Assembly (NCBI GenBank): GCA_025201865.1
Contig: MU602749.1
Coordinates: forward strand, 42,522 to 64,934
Length of the DNA stretch: 22,413 nt
DNA from: Ramicandelaber brevisporus
Lineage: Eukaryota > Kickxellomycota > Ramicandelaberales > Ramicandelaberaceae
Direction: 5' to 3'
The notes under the pieces were generated by a model. The model ran no database searches and was not told the DNA's origin. It saw only the letters and a list, made by a program, of their open reading frames with translations. Below are positions 18,349 through 22,413 of the stretch, in pieces. Within the stretch, counting starts at the first letter, position 1; every line of letters starts with the position of its first letter. The position numbers and the translations under genes are program-made.

Positions 18349-19364
18349 AAAGAATAGTACAACAAAAAGTAGTAGTTTAGTAACAGTAGTTTAAAGATAA
18401 CACTAACTCAAGCTTTATGTAAGACTTGAATTAGCATTATATGATAGCAACAACAACAACAACAACAAACAATTAAACAAATGTTCCCGCATGCTGAAAC
18501 GGACGCAAGAATGACGCTTGCTAGCCCGCGATTAAATCGGGATTGGTATTTCATTTATGCTCCTTCCCAACTGTATAGCAATACTCTCCTCCAACAAACA
18601 ATCACCACAGTCTCCACAACACCCTTACTGCACTCGCTTTTGCACAATCCTCATCCTAACCAGAATAAACTGGTTTCGCATCTCCCATAAACCCAGGCTT
18701 CCTTCATGAGAACCAAGCCGTTTCCCCGCGTCTCTCTTACACAGCCATATCCATCGCAGTAGGTACAAAAGCAATGGCCGTCAGAGAGAGCACAGGTACT
18801 TTGGTAAGCACGTGGTACCAAGCCCGACGAGCATGTACAAGCGATAAGAGCCAACTGCCTCGCATTGAAGGAGGGGAAGTATACACATAGTGCACGAGCC
18901 GGCAGAACGCTAGCCGTGCGCATATACGACAAACTCAGTATGGCCACAAATCTCCATGCAAGCGGGAAACATGGGTTTTGAACTGAAGTAAAGCAGCGGG
19001 GCAACCTTTACAGGAAAGGAAAGTGGGAAGAAGCTCAGAGGACACTGAGGACTGTGCTGCGCTGTGCAGCAGTAGCGGGAGTCGAGAAACTTACTGGCGA
19101 TGGTCGGTGGAAAGTACGTCGCGATGACACACTACATACGTAGTGCAGCTATGGGAGATGGGCAAAAGTAAAGAATCAGACCCTTTCTTTTTCTTCGCTG
19201 ATCTTCCTCGCCGCATGCGCCTTTTTATCGCTCAAAAATGCTGTGCTTGCATCAAAATTTGCCTTCTTTCCTTTTAACACGGCATGTGGATTCAAATCCT
19301 TTCAAAGGAAAAAGAAAAATGAAATGGACGTGTACCTTAAGAGACTTTGAGAGAGAGCGTTTGT
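18349..19364. other. 1-kb interval without a supported gene
   Basis: After the PITHD1 3' UTR, which includes a CAA tract at about 18447-18468, comes about 680 bp (18480-19160) of more balanced composition than nearby spacers. It contains several small hairpin-forming stretches, for example TTGGTA...TACCAA around CACGTG near 18800-18825. Short frames at 18481-18690 (+) and 18651-19004 (-) have no recognisable content, and the latter lacks an ATG start. A structured noncoding RNA or a decayed gene is possible. The last 200 bp presumably form the 3' UTR of the His-rich gene. Confidence 0.4.
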
Positions 19365-20099
19365 TTAAAGAAGAGGCTGGAGAACGGGAGTGGCAGTCGG
19401 GGAGGTGGTAACGGCGCCAGAAGCAGTGAAGGTTGGAGTAGCCGTCATCCACCAATTAGAGTGGGTAGCTGTTGGAGTAGCTGTCAACCAAGGATAGGCT
19501 GGTGCTCCTCCGGTCAGCAATCTACGAGGCGGATACGTCGACACAGGGTAATGTGGAGTGTACGAGTAGTTGGTATAGCTGGGGTTTGGTCGATGATATG
19601 TCGGGGTTCCGTGGTAGTGGCTGTGATGAGGGTGTGGATGGGGGTGTGGATGCGGGTGTGGATGCGGGTGTGGATGCGGGTGGTCGTGGTCATGGTGATG
19701 GCCGTGGTGTGGTGGAGGTGGTGGGTGGTGGTGACCTGGATGGTGATCATGGTGATGATCATGGTGATGTGGCGGCGGATGAGGATGATGAGCACCGTGA
19801 TGAGGATGCTCATGATGAGGATGGCCGTGATGATGTGGCGGCGGCGGGTGTGGGTGAGAGCCGTGTCCGTGGCCTGGATAATCACGATGAGGATGGGTTG
19901 GATGACCTGGGTGAGCTCCAAACGGATACTGGTTGTGGGCGTGGTTTCCGTGGTGAGCCCACTCCTTGTACTCTGGCTGCGGCTCAACATAGTGCACGTG
20001 ATGTCCCTTGTAGCTCAGGTAGCTCAACAGCACAGCAGTTGAGGCAGCCGAGGCCAAGGCGACCGTAGCGATAAGGATAGCGTTCTTCTTCTTGCCCAT
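19365..20099 (-). CDS. His/Pro-rich protein with N-terminal signal anchor
   Basis: The 244-residue product starts MGKKKNAILIATVALASAAS, a short basic stretch followed by a hydrophobic segment at about residues 7-28 that should act as a signal peptide or membrane anchor. The central region (about 45-165) is dominated by histidine with proline and glycine: HHHGHPHHEHPHH-type blocks, PPPPHHH and a perfect HPHPHPHP run. The C-terminal 75 residues are Thr/Tyr/Pro/Ala-rich and may be O-glycosylated. I know no named family; dense His clusters bind Zn, Ni or Cu, so a cell-surface or luminal metal-binding role is plausible. The ATG at 20099 is the natural start. A long antisense frame is a by-product of composition. 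Confidence 0.75.
   Translation of the reverse strand: MGKKKNAILIATVALASAASTAVLLSYLSYKGHHVHYVEPQPEYKEWAHHGNHAHNQYPFGAHPGHPTHPHRDYPGHGHGSHPHPPPPHHHGHPHHEHPHHGAHHPHPPPHHHDHHHDHHPGHHHPPPPPHHGHHHDHDHPHPHPHPHPHPHPHPHPHHSHYHGTPTYHRPNPSYTNYSYTPHYPVSTYPPRRLLTGGAPAYPWLTATPTATHSNWWMTATPTFTASGAVTTSPTATPVLQPLL
19629..19683. repeat. 12-bp tandem repeat (GGGTGTGGATGC) coding for His-Pro
   Basis: About four and a half copies lie in the His-rich coding region and encode the HPHP run on the minus strand. The plus strand has regularly spaced G runs, a sequence type prone to slippage and possibly to G-quadruplex folding. Confidence 0.85.
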
Positions 20100-20102
20100 T
20101 GT

Positions 20103-20139
20103 CTGTTAGTGTCAAAAGTCGATAACAACAAAAGAATAC
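20103..20139 (-). other. Candidate 37-nt 5'-UTR intron of the His-rich gene
   Basis: On the minus strand GTATTC begins at 20139 and CACTAACAG ends at 20103, three bases before the ATG (AG|ACAATG). An ACTAAC branch-like word sits immediately at the acceptor, unusually close. The donor lacks a preceding AG, so this is the weakest of the short intron candidates. Confidence 0.25.
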
Positions 20140-20381
20140 GTGGTGACAAGTGGAGGAAAGAAGAGAGAGAGAGTACGAGAGCGAGTTAGTGAGTGAAGGG
20201 GGACAAAGAGAGAGAGAGAGACAGTTTTGTGAATGAAACAGAACGCGAGAGGTGACAAATGAAAGTGCTAAAGATAGCTTGGCAATGTAACACAAATCGA
20301 TTGTTAGCAAAGTCCGACTTGCATATTGCGCTACGACATTGGAGGCTTTAAACAGTTGAAGATGCAAGCAAGGGGGTTGAA
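20140..20381. other. Intergenic region between AspRS and the His-rich gene
   Basis: About 240 bp between two minus-strand genes, with GA-rich runs on the plus strand (about 20158-20222), read as pyrimidine-rich promoter or leader DNA for the His-rich gene. The part next to 20381 is the AspRS 3' UTR. No gene seen. Confidence 0.45.
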
Positions 20382-22073
20382 TTAAGGGAAGAGACGCTTT
20401 GGGTCGCGCGGGAACATGGAGGCATTGCGAATGTTGCCGAGACCGAGGTACAGCATCACAACACGCTCCAGACCGATACCGCAGCCAGCGTGTGGTGGAG
20501 CACCGTACTTGAAGGCCTCAACGTATGGCTTGATAGTCTCAGGGTCGACGCCGTGGAATTTGGCGCGCTCAAGCAGCAGCTGTGGCTCGTGGATACGCTG
20601 AGCACCGGAGGTAATCTCCTGGCCACGGATAAAGAAGTCGTAGCCGTTGGAGTAGCCAGGCATGTTCGGGTCCGGCATGGTGTAGAATGCACGAACGTCA
20701 AGTGGATACTTGTCAATGGCGTAGAAGTCGATGCCGTACTTGTCGCCAATGATCTTGCCCAGCAGCTTCTCGTGTGGAGTGGTCAGGTCGTCAAAGTCGT
20801 TGACCTCCTCACCAGCCTCGCGAAGCATTTTAACCACATCCGAGAACTGGAACACCTTGAGCTTGTCGCCAAACCGCAGTGGCTCGAATGGATGCTGCTT
20901 GTTGATGGTGATGAGCTCCTCGGCACACCGCTCATTCAGGCCCTTGAAGATGTGGATGAACATCTCGCCAATCAACTCAAGCACTTCGTGGTAATGCTCA
21001 TCGTACGCCATCTCCAAATCGAGACCCATGAACTCAGTCATGTGGCGGGCAGTCTGAGAGTTCTCTGCACGGAAGACTGGAGCAATCTCGAAGACACGCT
21101 CGAAATCGGCAACAACGCACATTTGCTTGTACAGCTGTGGAGACTGGGCGAGATACGCCTTGGTCTTGAAGTATGAAACCTCAAAGACATTGGCACCGCC
21201 TTCGGAGATTGCGCCGATAATCTTCGGGGTGTGGATCTCAACAAACTTCTTGGAGCTCAGGAACTCACGGAAGAGAGAGCACACAGCCGACTGAATGCGG
21301 AAGATGGCCTGGTTGGTGGTGGTGCGCAGGTCGATAACGCGGTTGTCGAGACGAGTGTCAAGACCAACGCGCGGCATGTCTGGGTTGCGCTCGTACTCCT
21401 CATCTGGGCGAGATGCATCGACCAACTGCAGTGGCAGCAATGGGATGGCGGCACTCTCCACATGCAGCTTGAGGATCTTGAGCTCGTAGTCGTGCACATC
21501 GCATGACTTGACAGGCTCCTCTGGCTTGGTTACGACAGCCTCCAAGAGCACAATCGACTCAGCCGGAATCTTGGTTTGCGCAAACTTGACAAACTGCTTG
21601 CTCACATGCTCGGTATCCATCACCAGCACAGCCTGCACAGTCTTGGTGCGCTGACGCAGCACAAAGAAGCACATCTTGTTACCAGCAGCACGCGACGTTT
21701 GCACACGAGCGCGCATCAAAATCTGCTGGCCAACAATGGACTCGTTGATGTCCTCAATGGCGGTGCGAACGCGGCCAGAGCGAGTCTTGCTCTGGTTGAG
21801 CTCGAGGAAGCCGTAGTTGGCAGAGGCGAAGTCTGGCTCAGCCGACTGCTGAGCAGCACGGAGAGCAGCGTCTTTTGCGGCAGCGGCAGCTTTCTTCTCG
21901 GCCTTCTCGCGTTCCTTAGCAAGCTTCTTGAGCTGAGATTTGGTGAGCGGCTTGCCATCCTCGCCCAAAACAACGTTTTCGACGGCAGCGGTCACCTCGG
22001 CAACCTGCTCCTGCTCCTGCTGAGTAGTAGTAGTGGTAGTAGTAGCTGCGTTCTGTGCTTCTTCGGCAGACAT
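20382..22073 (-). CDS. Cytosolic aspartyl-tRNA synthetase (class IIb)
   Basis: The 563-residue enzyme charges tRNA-Asp with aspartate in the cytosol. A Thr/Gln-rich start is followed by the Lys-rich helix of eukaryotic AspRS (TKSQLKKLAKEREKAEKK, about 44-61), which aids tRNA binding. The anticodon-binding OB fold spans about 112-205. Class II motifs follow: motif 1 around FVEIHTPKI (277-285), motif 2 FRAENSQTARHMTEF (334-348) and motif 3 GIGLERVVMLYLGL, ending NASMFPRDPKRLFP, the usual AspRS terminus. The ATG at 22073 lies in the downstream copy of a 153-bp tandem duplication; an in-frame ATG at 22226 in the upstream copy begins a 44-codon frame ending in TGA. If the duplicated unit is spliced out, 22226 is the true start and the protein is again 563 residues. 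Confidence 0.97.
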   Translation of the reverse strand: MSAEEAQNAATTTTTTTQQEQEQVAEVTAAVENVVLGEDGKPLTKSQLKKLAKEREKAEKKAAAAAKDAALRAAQQSAEPDFASANYGFLELNQSKTRSGRVRTAIEDINESIVGQQILMRARVQTSRAAGNKMCFFVLRQRTKTVQAVLVMDTEHVSKQFVKFAQTKIPAESIVLLEAVVTKPEEPVKSCDVHDYELKILKLHVESAAIPLLPLQLVDASRPDEEYERNPDMPRVGLDTRLDNRVIDLRTTTNQAIFRIQSAVCSLFREFLSSKKFVEIHTPKIIGAISEGGANVFEVSYFKTKAYLAQSPQLYKQMCVVADFERVFEIAPVFRAENSQTARHMTEFMGLDLEMAYDEHYHEVLELIGEMFIHIFKGLNERCAEELITINKQHPFEPLRFGDKLKVFQFSDVVKMLREAGEEVNDFDDLTTPHEKLLGKIIGDKYGIDFYAIDKYPLDVRAFYTMPDPNMPGYSNGYDFFIRGQEITSGAQRIHEPQLLLERAKFHGVDPETIKPYVEAFKYGAPPHAGCGIGLERVVMLYLGLGNIRNASMFPRDPKRLFP

Positions 22074-22157
22074 GTTGTAGGAATACTTTGATCAAAGAAT
22101 GAGACGTGATGTTACGCCCAAAACAACGTTTTCGACGGCAGCGGTCACCTCGGCAAC
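22005..22157 (-). other. Candidate 153-nt intron created by the AspRS tandem duplication
   Basis: Each unit contains CAGGTTGCC (AG|GT). Using the upstream unit's CAG|GTTGCC as donor (22157) and the downstream unit's GAGCAG (22005) as acceptor would remove exactly one unit, including the TGA, and restore the normal protein. The ACT-repeat stretch ahead of the acceptor gives CTACTAC and pyrimidine-rich sequence. A second AG|GT (GAG|GTGACC, 22148 to 21996) would work equally. Inferred only. Confidence 0.35.
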
Positions 22158-22226
22158 CTGCTCCTGCTCCTGCTGAGTAGTAGTACTAGTAGTAGTAGCT
22201 GCGTTCTGTGCTTCTTCGGCAGACAT
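22116..22226 (-). CDS. Upstream in-frame partial AspRS copy (first exon if spliced, otherwise 44-codon uORF)
   Basis: From the ATG at 22226 the sequence encodes MSAEEAQNAATTTSTTTQQE and onward to VENVVLG, matching AspRS except one Thr-to-Ser change. Then it runs seven more codons into the next unit's leader and stops at TGA (past the left boundary given here). If unspliced it would act as an upstream ORF that limits AspRS translation. Confidence 0.4.
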
Positions 22227-22280
22227 GTTGTAGGAATAGTTTGATCAAATAATGAGACGTGATGTTACTTTTTTTTGCAG

Positions 22281-22413
22281 ACGAATCTCCAGGTCAAGCC
22301 GAACGAGACTATTTGAAGGAGAACGCTGTCTTTAGGTACGTTTGGTGTTTGGTGTTGCATGGGTGAGTCACGCTGACTCGCAATGGTCACGAATGCATTG
22401 GCATCCGCAGCAG
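22281..22413 (+). CDS. Possible 5' end of a plus-strand gene cut by the window edge
   Basis: TTTTTTTTGCAG ends at 22280, and CTTTAG|GTACGT lies at 22335-22341, bounding a 55-nt exon-like stretch that in one frame reads DESPGQAERDYLKENAVF. An ATG at 22383 opens a frame (MVTNALASAA) to the edge. The donor has the same GTACGT as the deacetylase intron. Whether the exon is coding or 5' UTR, and what the gene is, cannot be told. Confidence 0.25.

Larger units (their letters stand above)
21963..22268. repeat. Tandem duplication, two 153-bp units covering the AspRS leader and first codons
   Basis: Unit one is 21963-22115 and unit two is 22116-22268, abutting exactly, with four differences in 153 positions. 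Each unit contains about 40 bp of 5' leader, the ATG and the first 37 codons. The length equals 51 codons, so both ATGs share a frame, but a TGA (in the leader portion of the downstream unit) separates them. Confidence 0.95.

Noticed and set aside
18651-19004. 117-codon minus-strand frame in the unassigned interval
   Set aside because: Begins at TTG, has no domain, and its Cys-rich composition looks random.
19025-19120. Resemblance to RNase P/MRP conserved elements
   Set aside because: Only short words match (CACTGAGGACT, GGAAAGT) and I could not identify a paired P4 helix; kept only as a low-interest question.
19347-20042. 231-codon plus-strand frame opposite the His-rich gene (Val/Met/Trp/Arg-rich)
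   Set aside because: It is the antisense of His/Pro codon repeats; lacks a signal or domain, while the minus frame has a proper ATG and hydrophobic leader.
20490-21176. 228-codon plus-strand frame inside AspRS
   Set aside because: Antisense shadow of a strongly conserved enzyme; composition follows its codons.

Overview
The window is nuclear DNA of a compact, intron-poor eukaryote, most likely an early-diverging fungus. The evidence is monocistronic genes on both strands, short intergenic spaces, GT-AG introns, polyQ, polyP and trinucleotide runs, and a gene set containing LIS1/NudF, a class I Rpd3-type histone deacetylase, PITHD1, cytosolic aspartyl-tRNA synthetase and a homeodomain protein. 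The LIS1 homologue carries a YPH..LLGI insertion in its WD40 domain like the one I recall from fungal NudF. The species cannot be named from sequence alone. No CRISPR array, tRNA, rRNA or intact transposon was found.

Layout. 322-1941 (+) is LIS1/NudF, which faces a very large alpha-helical repeat gene on the minus strand (7304 to 2193) that is interrupted by a duplicated segment. 7305-8230 is microsatellite-rich intergenic DNA. The minus strand then carries a C2H2 zinc-finger gene (9304-8231), a 166-residue charged protein (10222-9722), a homeodomain gene (11180-10302) and, overlapping its start by ATGA, a possible two-exon 75-residue protein (11443-11177). A divergent promoter of about 280 bp leads to a P-type cation ATPase (11722-15129, +). 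This faces the Rpd3-type deacetylase (minus), whose missing N-terminus I located in a separate first exon at 17380-17440. A second divergent promoter leads to PITHD1 (17716-18348, +). After about 1 kb of unassigned DNA come a histidine-rich membrane or secreted protein (20099-19365, minus) and cytosolic AspRS (22073-20382, minus). The right edge may hold the start of a plus-strand gene.

The genes are mostly unrelated housekeeping and regulatory genes, not one pathway or operon. The main observations are structural. Two coding regions contain local duplications about 97% identical to their source, 170 bp in the helical-repeat gene and a 153-bp tandem copy in AspRS. In each case the extra copy breaks or duplicates the reading frame but could be removed exactly by a GT-AG intron, which would fit introns being born from duplicated exon sequence. 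Misassembly of divergent haplotypes is the main competing explanation. A second theme is candidate introns of only 37-41 nt, three of which end 1-3 nt before a start codon. All splicing statements are inferred from sequence.
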